Part shown: in pieces, positions 50,336-58,682 of the stretch
Position numbering within the stretch: the stretch's first letter is position 1
Layout: every line of letters begins with the position of its first letter
Source: CAWDVH01 sp963805705
GTDB taxonomy: Bacteria; Actinomycetota; Actinomycetes; Streptosporangiales; Streptosporangiaceae
Assembly (NCBI GenBank): GCA_963805705.1
Contig: CAWDVH010000004.1
Span: forward strand, 1-64,000
Length of the DNA: 64,000 nucleotides
Direction of reading: 5' to 3'
Program-made: the position numbers and the translations under genes
Notes under the pieces: model-generated
Database searches by the model: none
What the model was told of the DNA's origin: nothing
The model's input: the letters and a program-made list of their open reading frames with translations, nothing else

Positions 50336-50384
50336 CGGCGTCCGCTGAGCCGCCAGGGCTCTTCCCGGCGTCCGCTGAGCCGCC
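50335..50384 (+). repeat. 20-bp repeat, period 30, between the phosphotransferase and peptidase genes
   Basis: CCGGCGTCCGCTGAGCCGCC occurs at 50335-50354 and 50365-50384, within the 81-bp gap. Confidence 0.88.
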
Positions 50385-50416
50385 GGGCCGGTCGCGTCGT
50401 CTGGTCCTCGCGGCCG

Positions 50417-52264
50417 CTAGTCCTCGGCGCGGCCGCCGAGATAGCGGGCCAGGAATCGCTCCGCCGCCGCGTAGAAGCGCAGCCTGTTCTCCGGCTTGGC
50501 GAAGCCGTGGCCCTCGTCGGGAAAGAGCATGTACTCGTGCTCGATCCCTGACTTGGTGAGCGCGGCGACGATCTGCTCGGACTCCGCCTGATTCACCCGG
50601 GGGTCGTTGGCTCCCTGGGCGATGAGCAGCGGGATCCGGATGCTGTCGGCCCGCGACAGCGGGGACCTGGACCACAGGAACTCGGCGTCGGTTTCCGGGT
50701 TCCCCACCCGGCGGTGGAATTGCGCGATCATCGGGGCCCAGTACGGCGGGATCGTCTCGATCAGGGTCTTGAGGTTCGACGGGCCGACGATATCGACGGC
50801 GCAGCAGTAAATGTCGGGCGTGAACGCTGCTCCGGCCAGGGCGGCGTAGCCGCCGTAAGAGCCGCCGTAGATGGCGACCCGCGATGGCTCAGCCCAGCCC
50901 TGGCCGACGGCGAAGGCCACGGCATCAGTCAGGTCGTCCTGCATCTTGGCGCCCCACTCGCGGTCGCCTGCATTCACGAACGCCTTGCCGTAGCCCGTCG
51001 ACCCCCGGTAGTTCACCTGGAGGCACAGATAGCCCCGGTTGGCCAGCCACTGCACCTCCGCGCCGTAGCCCCAGGTGTCGCGGACCCACGGGCCGCCGTG
51101 CACGTTGACCACCATCGGCAGGCCCGAGCGGGCCGCGTCACGCGGGAACGTCGCATAGCCATGGATGGTCAGCCCGTCCCTGGCCACGAACGAGAAGGGC
51201 TCCATCGACGCAAGTTCGAAACGGGAAAGCGCGGGCTGGTGCTCGAACAGGAAGCTTCCTGTCCGGCTGGCCCGGTCATAGGCAAAGTACGGAACCGGGC
51301 CCGCGTCGTTGGTGAAGGACACCAGCCAGGTCGCATCGGCGTCGTCAGCGCTCACTATCACCGGGTCACCGGGATGCAGCGCGCGGATCGCCGCGAGGTC
51401 GCCGGCGACGGCGGGGTCGAGGACGAGGTACTCGGAGCGGTCCTTGCCGAACGTGACGATCTGCGGCTCGCGCGTGTCGGGATGGACGTGCACGTCGCTC
51501 ACGTCGGCTTCCGGATCCTCCGCCAGCACCTCGACGGCGCCGCTCGCCACGTCGATCCTGACCAGCCGGCCGGTCTGCGCGCCGACGGAACTCATGCTCA
51601 GCAGCGCCGAGCCGTCCTCGCTGAAGCAGATCGGCGCGCTGGTCAGCGCGTCATCAGCCGGGATGGCCAGCAGCTCGCGCCAGTCGCTGTCGGCGTCGTC
51701 GCGCACGAGCACGGCCAGGCCGCCCTCGGCATCCGGGGCGAAGGCGCCCCGGACGACCAGCTGCGCGTCAGCCAGCCAGCCGGCGAAGCCGGGATTGACG
51801 GCTTCCCTGGCCAGCTCGCCGGACACCAGGTCGAGCCGGTAGACGTCGTGCAGCTCGGGATTGTCGCGGTTGAGCCCGATCAGGATCTCCGTGGGAAACT
51901 TCCGCTCCATCGCGATGAGCTGCGTCTGGACGCCGTCGAAGGGGGTCAGGTCACGCCGCTGCATGGTGTGCAGGTCCACGTCGTGCAGCCGCCAGTTCTC
52001 GTCGCCGCCGGCGTCCTGCAGGTAGAGCAGGTGCATGCCGTCATGCGCCCATGCGAACATCCGGATGCCGCGGTCCGCGTCGTCGGTGACGACCCGCGCC
52101 TCATCCCAGTTCACCCCGGCGCCGGGGCTGACCGGAGCGAGCCAGACGTTGAGCACATTCTCGTGCGGCGCGATCCATGCGAGCTGGGACCCGTCTGGCG
52201 AAATCTGCGGGCTGACCCGCTCGGGGTTGCCGAAAAGTACCTGCCGGGGAATGAGTTCAACCAA
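50417..52264 (-). CDS. S9 family (prolyl oligopeptidase-type) peptidase
   Basis: A 615-residue enzyme with an N-terminal beta-propeller (about residues 1-350, repeats such as RVSPQISPDGSQLAWIAPH) and a C-terminal alpha/beta-hydrolase. The catalytic triad is Ser469 in YGGSYGGYAA, Asp554 in GANDPRV and His586 in DEGHGF. No signal peptide is seen, so it is probably cytoplasmic and cleaves short peptides or acyl-peptides. It starts 136 bp from the divergent alr gene and probably shares a transcript with the downstream phosphotransferase gene. Confidence 0.93.
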   Translation of the reverse strand: MVELIPRQVLFGNPERVSPQISPDGSQLAWIAPHENVLNVWLAPVSPGAGVNWDEARVVTDDADRGIRMFAWAHDGMHLLYLQDAGGDENWRLHDVDLHTMQRRDLTPFDGVQTQLIAMERKFPTEILIGLNRDNPELHDVYRLDLVSGELAREAVNPGFAGWLADAQLVVRGAFAPDAEGGLAVLVRDDADSDWRELLAIPADDALTSAPICFSEDGSALLSMSSVGAQTGRLVRIDVASGAVEVLAEDPEADVSDVHVHPDTREPQIVTFGKDRSEYLVLDPAVAGDLAAIRALHPGDPVIVSADDADATWLVSFTNDAGPVPYFAYDRASRTGSFLFEHQPALSRFELASMEPFSFVARDGLTIHGYATFPRDAARSGLPMVVNVHGGPWVRDTWGYGAEVQWLANRGYLCLQVNYRGSTGYGKAFVNAGDREWGAKMQDDLTDAVAFAVGQGWAEPSRVAIYGGSYGGYAALAGAAFTPDIYCCAVDIVGPSNLKTLIETIPPYWAPMIAQFHRRVGNPETDAEFLWSRSPLSRADSIRIPLLIAQGANDPRVNQAESEQIVAALTKSGIEHEYMLFPDEGHGFAKPENRLRFYAAAERFLARYLGGRAED

Positions 52265-52400
52265 CGGAAAAGCTCCCTGTCACGCAAAACGCGGATGCTG
52301 GCATCCGTCAGCTTATCGGGCCGGGCATGTCCGAGATAATGGCTAAGCTCCGACGTCAGCGGCCCGCCCGGCGGCCGTAGTGGCATAAACCGCGGCCGCG

Positions 52401-53603
52401 GTGCTGGCACACTTGGACGTCATGGACGGTCACCCGGAGGCGCTGATAGACCTGGGCGCGATCAAGGACAATGTGTCGGCGCTGGTGAAGCACGTCAGCG
52501 GCGCCCAGCTGATGGCGGTGGTCAAGTCCGATGGCTACGGCCACGGCATGATCCAGTCCGCGACGGCGGCGGTGGCAGGCGGCGCGAGCTGGCTGGGCGT
52601 TTCGCATATCGACGCCGGGGTGGCGCTGCGGCAGGCCGGATTCACGGTGCCGGTCCTGTGCCTGCTCGGCGCGCAGGACGCGCGGCACGAGCTGGCCATC
52701 AGCCACGATGTCGATCTGTCCGCGGGATCGGTGGTCATGGTCGAGCAGATGGCGGCTGCGGCGCGGCGGGCTGGCCGGCCCGCGCGGCTCCACCTGAAGG
52801 CGGACACCGGGATGAGCCGCGGCGGCGCGCCCGCAGCGCAGTGGCCCGCGGTCGTGGCCGCCGCCCTGACCGCCGAGGCGGCCGGCGACGCGCGCATCAT
52901 CGGCATCTGGTCGCACTTCGCCTGCGCGGACATGCCAGGGCATCCCTCGATCGCCGCCCAGCTGTCCGCCTTCCGCCTGGCGATCGAGCAGGCCGAGCGG
53001 GCCGGCGCACGGCCGCAGGTGCGGCACCTGGCCAATACCCCGGCCACGCTGACGCTGCCGGAGAGCTGGTTCGACCTGGTCCGCCCCGGCGGCGCGGTGG
53101 TCGGCCTGTCCACATTGCCCGGCGGCGCGCCGGGCTGGCTGCGCCCGGCCATGACCGTGCAGGCCAGGATCGTTCAGGTGAAGCGGGTACCGGCGGGCAC
53201 CGGCGTGTCCTACGGGCACCGGTACATCACGACCCGCCCGAGCACGCTGGGCCTGGTCCCGCTGGGCTATAACGAGGGAATTCCCCGCCATGCCTCCAAC
53301 ACCGCCGAGGTGCTCATCCGGGGACGGCGGTGGACGATCTCCGGCACGGTCTGCATGAATCAGGTCGTCATCGACCTGGCCGACGAGCCCGCCGAGCCCG
53401 GTGACGTGGCGGTGTTCTTCGGTCCCGGTGACGCGGGGGAGCCGACCGCGCAGGAGTGGGCGGATGCGCTCGGCACGCTGTCCTATGACATCGTCACGAG
53501 GATCTCGGGCGACGTCCCTAGAAGCTACTCTGGAGTAACCAGCGCTCAGGGCCCGGCTCTGGCCAGTGTCACGGTCGGCCCTGGGCGGGTGTCCCCGCCA
53601 TGA
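52401..53603 (+). CDS. alr: Alanine racemase
   Basis: A PLP enzyme that interconverts L- and D-alanine for peptidoglycan. The PLP lysine is Lys42 in VVKSDGYGHGM (numbered from GTG 52401), and the second catalytic base is the Tyr in GVSYGHRYIT. PLGYNEGIPRHASN and CMNQVVIDLAD follow. ATG 52422 (MDGHPEALIDLGAIKDN) may be the true start; neither start has a strong ribosome site. The next gene starts 55 bases downstream. Confidence 0.95.
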   Translation: MLAHLDVMDGHPEALIDLGAIKDNVSALVKHVSGAQLMAVVKSDGYGHGMIQSATAAVAGGASWLGVSHIDAGVALRQAGFTVPVLCLLGAQDARHELAISHDVDLSAGSVVMVEQMAAAARRAGRPARLHLKADTGMSRGGAPAAQWPAVVAAALTAEAAGDARIIGIWSHFACADMPGHPSIAAQLSAFRLAIEQAERAGARPQVRHLANTPATLTLPESWFDLVRPGGAVVGLSTLPGGAPGWLRPAMTVQARIVQVKRVPAGTGVSYGHRYITTRPSTLGLVPLGYNEGIPRHASNTAEVLIRGRRWTISGTVCMNQVVIDLADEPAEPGDVAVFFGPGDAGEPTAQEWADALGTLSYDIVTRISGDVPRSYSGVTSAQGPALASVTVGPGRVSPP

Positions 53604-53658
53604 CGCCGGGCATGAGCAGCGTGATGACGACGGGACCGGGCAGGCAACGGGAGGGCCG

Positions 53659-54741
53659 ATGGCGAGCTGGCGGCGGCTCACTGGCGTAGTCGGGCTGGCC
53701 GCAGGCGCACTGGCCGCTGGCGCGGGCGTGGCCCTCGCCGCCGAGAAGATAGCCGTGGGGCGGATCAGGCTGCGGCCCGATCCCGAGGCCGACGAGCCGC
53801 TCGGCGAGCTGCACGGGCGTCCGCTGACCGTGCTCGCCGCCGACGGGGTGCCACTGGACGCGGAGATCAGCGGGGCGGATGACGCGCCGGTCACGGTCAT
53901 TTTCTGCCACGGCTACGCGCTGAACCAGAGCTGCTGGCACTACCAGCAGACCGGGCTGGCCACCGTCGGCAGGCTGGTTTTCTGGGACCAGCGCGGCCAC
54001 GGCCGATCCGGTCGCCCTGATCCGATGCAGGTCAGTATCGACCAGCTCGGAGCCGACCTGCACGCGGTCATGATGGCTGCGGTGCCCGGCGGCTCCCCGG
54101 TCGTCCTGGTCGGTCATTCCATGGGCGGCATGACGATCATGGCGCTGGCGGAGCAGTATCCGGAGCTGTTCGGCACGAAGGTCATCGGCGTGGTGCTGAT
54201 CTCGACCGCGGCCTGGGGGGTGGACCCATCCGGCTGGCTACCCGCGCCGCTGCGGCCCGCCGCGCGCCTGACCGTGCCGCCGATCTTGCGCGGAGCCCGC
54301 GGCAGGCCCGCGGCGCTGATCGAGCGGGGCCGCCAGGCGGCCGGCGATGTCGCCTTCCTCGCCACCAGGTACATCGCCTTCGGCGATCCGCGGGTCAGCC
54401 CGGCCGTCGTGGACTTCCTTGAGCGGATCATCCGGGCCACTCCGGTCGAGGTGGTGGCGGCCTTCTACCTGGCGCTGGCCGCCCACGACAAGCGCGCGGC
54501 GCTGAGCGTCATGGGGGAGGTGCCGGTGCTCGTGCTGACCGGCGACCGCGACCGGCTGGTCCCGCCGCGGCTCAGCGATGAACTCGCCGAGCAGATCCCC
54601 GGCGCCGAGCTGATTCAGGTGCCGGGCGCCGGTCACGTAGTGATCATGGAGCGTCCGGGGGCCGTCAACGACGCGATTACCGGCCTGATTGACCGTGCGC
54701 TGGCCCGCGGCCCGGCGCGGGGACGGTCGGTGCCGTCGTGA
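53659..54741 (+). CDS. Alpha/beta hydrolase with N-terminal membrane segment
   Basis: A 360-residue hydrolase. After MASWRRLTGVV a hydrophobic Ala/Gly-rich segment (residues 8-30) acts as signal or anchor. The oxyanion region is FCHGYALNQSCW, the nucleophile elbow GHSMGGMTIM, the acid in LTGDRDRLVP and the His in GAGHVVIME. GGGAGGGCCG fits ATG 53659. This gene normally sits between alr and tsaE in actinomycetes; substrate unknown. Confidence 0.88.
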   Translation: MASWRRLTGVVGLAAGALAAGAGVALAAEKIAVGRIRLRPDPEADEPLGELHGRPLTVLAADGVPLDAEISGADDAPVTVIFCHGYALNQSCWHYQQTGLATVGRLVFWDQRGHGRSGRPDPMQVSIDQLGADLHAVMMAAVPGGSPVVLVGHSMGGMTIMALAEQYPELFGTKVIGVVLISTAAWGVDPSGWLPAPLRPAARLTVPPILRGARGRPAALIERGRQAAGDVAFLATRYIAFGDPRVSPAVVDFLERIIRATPVEVVAAFYLALAAHDKRAALSVMGEVPVLVLTGDRDRLVPPRLSDELAEQIPGAELIQVPGAGHVVIMERPGAVNDAITGLIDRALARGPARGRSVPS

Positions 54742-55394
54742 CCGCGGGCCCCGGCGCGACCGGCGTGCGCCCTGAAGCCCCGGCGGCGGCACCGGGCCTG
54801 GATGAGCCGGGCCTGGATGAGCCGGCCGGGAGTAAGCCGGCGCTGAGTGACCAGGTGCCGGTGGCGACCGCAGCGCAGATGCGGGCGCTCGGCATGCGGC
54901 TGGCGGCACTGCTCGGCCCCGGCGACCTGGTGGTGCTGACCGGGCCGCTGGGCGCGGGGAAGACCACCCTGGTCCAGGGGCTGGGCGCGGGACTCGGGGT
55001 GCGGGGGCCGATCACGTCGCCGACGTTCGTCATCGCCCGCGTGCATCCGTCCCTGAGCGGAGGGCCGGCTCTGGTCCACGCCGATGCCTACCGGCTGGGC
55101 AGCCGCGTCGAGGTCGACGACCTGGACCTGGATGCCGACCTGGATAGCTCGGTGACCGTAGTGGAGTGGGGCGAGGGCCTGGCCGAGGAACTCGCCGCCA
55201 GCTTCCTGCAGGTAACGATCAGCCTGCCGCGCCGGGCAGACCCGGCCGCCCCGGCTCACCCGGATGAACCGGCTGACCCGGATGAACCGGACGACGAGCT
55301 GCGCACGGTGTCGGTCGTCGGCTGGGGTGATCGCTGGGCCACGGCCGCGGTAGCGGTACATCTGGCCCTCAGCAGCCAGCCGGAGGTTCGCTAG
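54738..55394 (+). CDS. tsaE: tRNA t6A biosynthesis ATPase TsaE
   Basis: A 218-residue partner of TsaB-TsaD needed for threonylcarbamoyladenosine at tRNA position 37. The Walker A is GPLGAGKTTLVQG (Lys75); SPTFVIARVH and VEWGEGLAEELA follow. About 40 N-terminal residues, including a Pro-Gly-Leu-Asp-Glu duplication, and an Asp/Pro-rich insert near residue 175 are extra. GTG overlaps the hydrolase stop by four bases. Confidence 0.93.
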   Translation: MTAGPGATGVRPEAPAAAPGLDEPGLDEPAGSKPALSDQVPVATAAQMRALGMRLAALLGPGDLVVLTGPLGAGKTTLVQGLGAGLGVRGPITSPTFVIARVHPSLSGGPALVHADAYRLGSRVEVDDLDLDADLDSSVTVVEWGEGLAEELAASFLQVTISLPRRADPAAPAHPDEPADPDEPDDELRTVSVVGWGDRWATAAVAVHLALSSQPEVR

Positions 55395-55413
55395 CCCGCG
55401 GCGCGTGGGCCGG

Positions 55414-55430
55414 GCGATATCCGATATCGC
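55414..55430. promoter_or_regulatory. 17-base palindrome after tsaE
   Basis: GCGATATC-C-GATATCGC, arms of eight bases around one base, lies 20 bases past tsaE and 160 bases before the next gene. It could be an operator or a weak terminator; it lacks the length of the other terminators here. Confidence 0.5.
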
Positions 55431-55589
55431 GGAGCCCGCTAGCATTTGCCCGTCTTAATGTGCGGCGATTTAATATGCGGCCGATGCTCCGAGGCATCCC
55501 CGGCGCTCGATCGCTCGCGCAGGCCCAAGCCCCCTGTGCCCTGGCCACTTCGCCTGGCCTCCATAACAGCCTCACCGGAAGGACACACG

Positions 55590-56057
55590 ATGACCCTCAT
55601 CGGCTACGACTCAGTCAACCCGCAGGACATCCCGGCCGACGCCGCCGTGATTTTCCCCTACGCCGATGGCGAGTTCCGGTGGACAGCCAAGGATCTGCGC
55701 CGGTTCCCGCACGCGGCGCGGCGTTTCATCACCATTGACGCCGATGCGAAGCTGGCCAACATCTTCGACGTTGAGAGAGGCGCCGGCACGGTCGAGCAGG
55801 CCCGGCCGTTCGTGGAGGAGCGCACGCGCCGGTTCCCTAACACGATCCCGACGATCTACTGCAACCGGTCGACGGCCGACCTCCTGATTCCTGATCTGCA
55901 CGGCCTGGCCTGGCGCCTGTTCCTGGCCACGCTGGACGGCAGCAAGCCGACCAGCTATGCGGGCAAGCACTGCGGCGCAGTGCAGTTTAAGGGCGGCGCG
56001 GGAGCGCTCTATGACGAGTCTGTGATCTTCGACACCAGCTGGCCGCGCAAGCCGTGA
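55590..56057 (+). CDS. Hypothetical protein, DUF1906/lysozyme-like TIM-barrel type
   Basis: A 155-residue protein starting MTLIGYDSVNPQDIPADAAV, with FIYADGEFRW-like (here FPYADGEFRW), RRFITIDADAKLANIFDVER and TIYCNRSTADLLIPDL motifs. These follow the strand order of small glycosidase-like barrels seen in actinobacterial and phage genes (IGYDSV, then a -DVE- strand, then YCNRS). The Asp-Val-Glu could be catalytic. No signal peptide. GGAAGGAC lies seven bases before ATG 55590. Assignment is by remembered pattern only. Not part of the conserved t6A block. Confidence 0.6.
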   Translation: MTLIGYDSVNPQDIPADAAVIFPYADGEFRWTAKDLRRFPHAARRFITIDADAKLANIFDVERGAGTVEQARPFVEERTRRFPNTIPTIYCNRSTADLLIPDLHGLAWRLFLATLDGSKPTSYAGKHCGAVQFKGGAGALYDESVIFDTSWPRKP

Positions 56058-56233
56058 CCGAGGCCGGCCCGCCAGAATTTCCGGTCCTGGTCAAACGCTC
56101 ATGGCCTGGGGTCCACGTCCAGTACAGTTCCGATCTGTCCGCCCAACGGACCGTTCGTGGCACTAAACTGCGGTGACCCATTCAGCTTGCCGCCGTGACG
56201 CACGGTCCGATTGCCCTTCCCCGGAGGCGCGCC

Positions 56234-57469
56234 GTGGCTCAGCAGGGCTCCCCGCCCCGTCGGTCCGCTCGACTGCCCGCATCTCGCGGTTCCGGTCGCC
56301 CAGGCCGTTCCGGCCGCTCTGACCGGACCGACGGCGTACATCGCCCGGATCAGGATTACGGTCCGGACCAGGGCTACCGCCCGGACCAGGGCTACCGCCC
56401 GGACCAGGGCTACGGCCCGGACCAGGATTACCGCCCCGACCAGGGCTACGGCCCCGACCAGGATTACCGCCCGGATCAGGGCTACCGCGCGGATCAGGGC
56501 TACCACCCGGATCAGGGCAACCGGCCCGAGCAGGACCGCCGGTCGGACCGGGACTACCGATCGGACCGGGCTGGCTGGCAGTCTGCCGATTTCCCGGCGG
56601 ATACCGACCAGGACCTCCCGCCGTGGGCCGGACCGGGCATCTATCCCACCCGGCCGGGCCGCAGGGAAGTCCGGCCGCCCGCCCCGGAACCGGGCAGCCA
56701 GCCGGACCAGGGCGGCGGCTCCGGCAGGCGCAGAGGCCGAGGCCGCGCGGCTGCGGCGCGGCTGCGCAGATCCAGGCGCAGGGTCCTCGCGCTGGGGACG
56801 GCCGCCGTGGTCATCGCCGTCGCCGTGGCGACCGCGCTGCTGATTCATGAGCAGCAGAAGCCAGCCCCGGCGGACGGACTCGTGACTACCCTGCAGCCAG
56901 GCGAGTTCCGCTCCGTGCCGAATGCGTGCAGCGCGGTCAGCCCGGCCACGCTCAGCCAGTACGTCCCCGGCACGCCACGGCAGGTCACGCACTCTATTGC
57001 CACCCCCGCCCAGAATCAGTGCACGTTCACGGTCGATGTCAAGCCGGTGTTCCGGGTGCTCGAGGTGACCGCCCAGGCGTACCAGCCCAGCGGTCTGGCC
57101 ACGGGGAACGGCAGCGCGACGAACAACGCAATCGACAATTACGCGCTGGCGCGCCAGGGCCTGGCCAGCCCCCCCAAGAAGGCCCATATGCCGAAGGCGC
57201 TGATCAGCGCCGTTCCCGGTCTCGGCCAGGCTGCCTTCAGCGCCCGCCAGGTCTTCCATGTCGCCGGCGGGGACAAGACCGACCGCATCACCGTGATCGT
57301 GCGCGAGCGCAATGTGCTGATCACTGTCCAGATGCAGGGCCTGGAAAGCTCGAAGTCGTCCGGCCGTGGTTTCGGCCCGGTGTCGATCAGCCAGCTGCTG
57401 GCCGGCTCGCTGGCGGGGGCGCGGCAGGTGGCGGCCGCCGTCGCGGCTGGCCCAACCGGCCCCGGCTGA
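56234..57469 (+). CDS. Repeat-rich single-pass membrane protein with DUF3558-like outer domain
   Basis: A 411-residue protein starting at GTG 56234, seven bases after GGAGG. Residues 36-101 are eleven Tyr-Arg/Gly-Pro-Asp-Gln-Gly hexapeptides; then comes a basic Arg-rich stretch, one membrane helix (VLALGTAAVVIAVAVATALL), and an outer domain of about 180 residues. That domain has two cysteines in PNACSAVSPATLSQY and QCTFTVD, the pattern of DUF3558-type lipoprotein domains, but no lipobox. Function unknown. Its architecture is the same as the minus-strand gene at 40.9-42.6 kb. Confidence 0.7.
   Translation: MAQQGSPPRRSARLPASRGSGRPGRSGRSDRTDGVHRPDQDYGPDQGYRPDQGYRPDQGYGPDQDYRPDQGYGPDQDYRPDQGYRADQGYHPDQGNRPEQDRRSDRDYRSDRAGWQSADFPADTDQDLPPWAGPGIYPTRPGRREVRPPAPEPGSQPDQGGGSGRRRGRGRAAAARLRRSRRRVLALGTAAVVIAVAVATALLIHEQQKPAPADGLVTTLQPGEFRSVPNACSAVSPATLSQYVPGTPRQVTHSIATPAQNQCTFTVDVKPVFRVLEVTAQAYQPSGLATGNGSATNNAIDNYALARQGLASPPKKAHMPKALISAVPGLGQAAFSARQVFHVAGGDKTDRITVIVRERNVLITVQMQGLESSKSSGRGFGPVSISQLLAGSLAGARQVAAAVAAGPTGPG
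56339..56536 (+). repeat. Eleven 18-bp coding repeats
   Basis: Units of the type TACCGCCCGGACCAGGGC, in frame throughout, encode the Tyr-x-Pro-Asp-Gln-x hexapeptide. Confidence 0.93.
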
Positions 57470-57501
57470 GTAACGGCCCCTGGCCACTACGCTGTTCAAC
57501 C

Positions 57502-58152
57502 GTGCTGCTGCTTGCGTTCGATACCGCTACCCCGGCCGTGACTGTCGCCCTGCACGACGGGGCCGGCGTGATCGCGCAGGAATCCGCCACGGATGCGCGC
57601 CGGCACGGCGAGCTGCTGGCCCCCTCGATCGCCCGCGTGCTGGCCAGCTGCGGCGCGGTGGCGGCGGACCTGACCAGCATCGCGGTCGGGACCGGCCCCG
57701 GCCCGTACACCGGCCTGCGGGCGGGCCTGGTGACGGCCAGGGTCCTGAGCAGTGCGCTGGCCATCCCGGTGGACGGCGTGTGCACGCTGGATGTGATCGC
57801 CCGCGCCGCCGTGGCGGGCGCAGGCGGGCGCGAGTTCATCGTCGCCACCGACGCCCGCCGCCAGGAGGTGTACTGGGCCAGCTATTCGCCGGCCGGGCAG
57901 CGCATCTCGGGTCCGCAGGTGGGCGCCCCGGCGCAGCTGCCGGCGTCCGGCCCGGTAGCCGGCGAGGGGCCGGTGCTCTATCCCTGGCTCGCGGGCGAGC
58001 CGATCGGGCCGCGCTATCCGTCGGCCGCGCAGCTCGCCGACATTTCCGCCGAACGGCTCGCAGCCGGAACTCCCGTCGCCCCGCCTGACCCGCTCTACCT
58101 GCGCAGGCCCGACGCGAGAGAGCCGGGCCGGCCTAAGCGGGTGACCCCGTGA
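57502..58152 (+). CDS. tsaB: tRNA t6A biosynthesis protein TsaB
   Basis: A 216-residue Kae1-like scaffold that pairs with TsaD. LLLAFDTATPAVTVALHD at the start, RRHGELLAPSIARVL and GTGPGPYTGLRAGLVTARVL are diagnostic. GTG 57502 gives the normal N-terminus; longer in-frame extensions overlap the preceding gene. It ends four bases into rimI. Confidence 0.94.
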   Translation: MLLLAFDTATPAVTVALHDGAGVIAQESATDARRHGELLAPSIARVLASCGAVAADLTSIAVGTGPGPYTGLRAGLVTARVLSSALAIPVDGVCTLDVIARAAVAGAGGREFIVATDARRQEVYWASYSPAGQRISGPQVGAPAQLPASGPVAGEGPVLYPWLAGEPIGPRYPSAAQLADISAERLAAGTPVAPPDPLYLRRPDAREPGRPKRVTP

Positions 58153-58682
58153 CACCGCCGGCTCTGCGCCTGATGAGCCTGGCCGACCTGCCCGGCATCC
58201 TGGAGCTGGAGCAGGCCCTGTTCGGCGAGGAGAAGTGGTCCAGGCAGATGCTGGAGGGGGAACTGGCCCAGCAGCCGGCCAGCCGTCACTACCTGGTGGC
58301 ACAGGACGGCGAAGTCATCGTCGGGTACGGTGGCCTGCTGGCCGCCGGGACGCAGGGGGACATCCTCACCCTGGCCGTGGCCACCGATCACTGGGGCCAG
58401 GGGATCGGCACCTTGCTGCTGGAGGCGCTGCTCGCCGAGGCGCAGCGGCGCGGGTGCACGGAGGTGTTCCTCGAGGTGCGGATCGACAATGCCCGTGCGC
58501 AGCAGCTGTATCGCCGGCACGGCTTCGAGCGGGTCGGCATCAGGAGGGGCTACTACCAGCCGTCCGGTGCGGATGCCCTGGTGATGCGCCGCCGTCAGGC
58601 GGCCGCCCGCGCTGATCCCGGCGCCCCCGCCAGCCCCGGCGGCCCGGCCGGTCCCGGCGACGGGGAAGGGAGCGCGCGGTGA
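58149..58682 (+). CDS. rimI: Ribosomal-protein-S18-alanine N-acetyltransferase
   Basis: A 177-residue GNAT acetyltransferase. The acetyl-CoA loop is HWGQGIGTLLLEALL; FLEVRIDNARAQQLYRRHGF is the family signature. GTG overlaps tsaB and the stop overlaps tsaD, as expected in this operon. A Pro/Gly-rich tail of 25 residues is extra. True target may be S18 or other N-termini. Confidence 0.92.
   Translation: MTPPALRLMSLADLPGILELEQALFGEEKWSRQMLEGELAQQPASRHYLVAQDGEVIVGYGGLLAAGTQGDILTLAVATDHWGQGIGTLLLEALLAEAQRRGCTEVFLEVRIDNARAQQLYRRHGFERVGIRRGYYQPSGADALVMRRRQAAARADPGAPASPGGPAGPGDGEGSAR

Noticed and set aside
50714..52339. 541-codon plus-strand open frame opposite the S9 peptidase
   Set aside because: The minus-strand peptidase has a complete catalytic triad and propeller; the plus frame is its shadow.
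56926..57501. Long N-terminal extension of tsaB
   Set aside because: It is an out-of-frame reading of the preceding membrane-protein gene; TsaB has its normal start at 57502.
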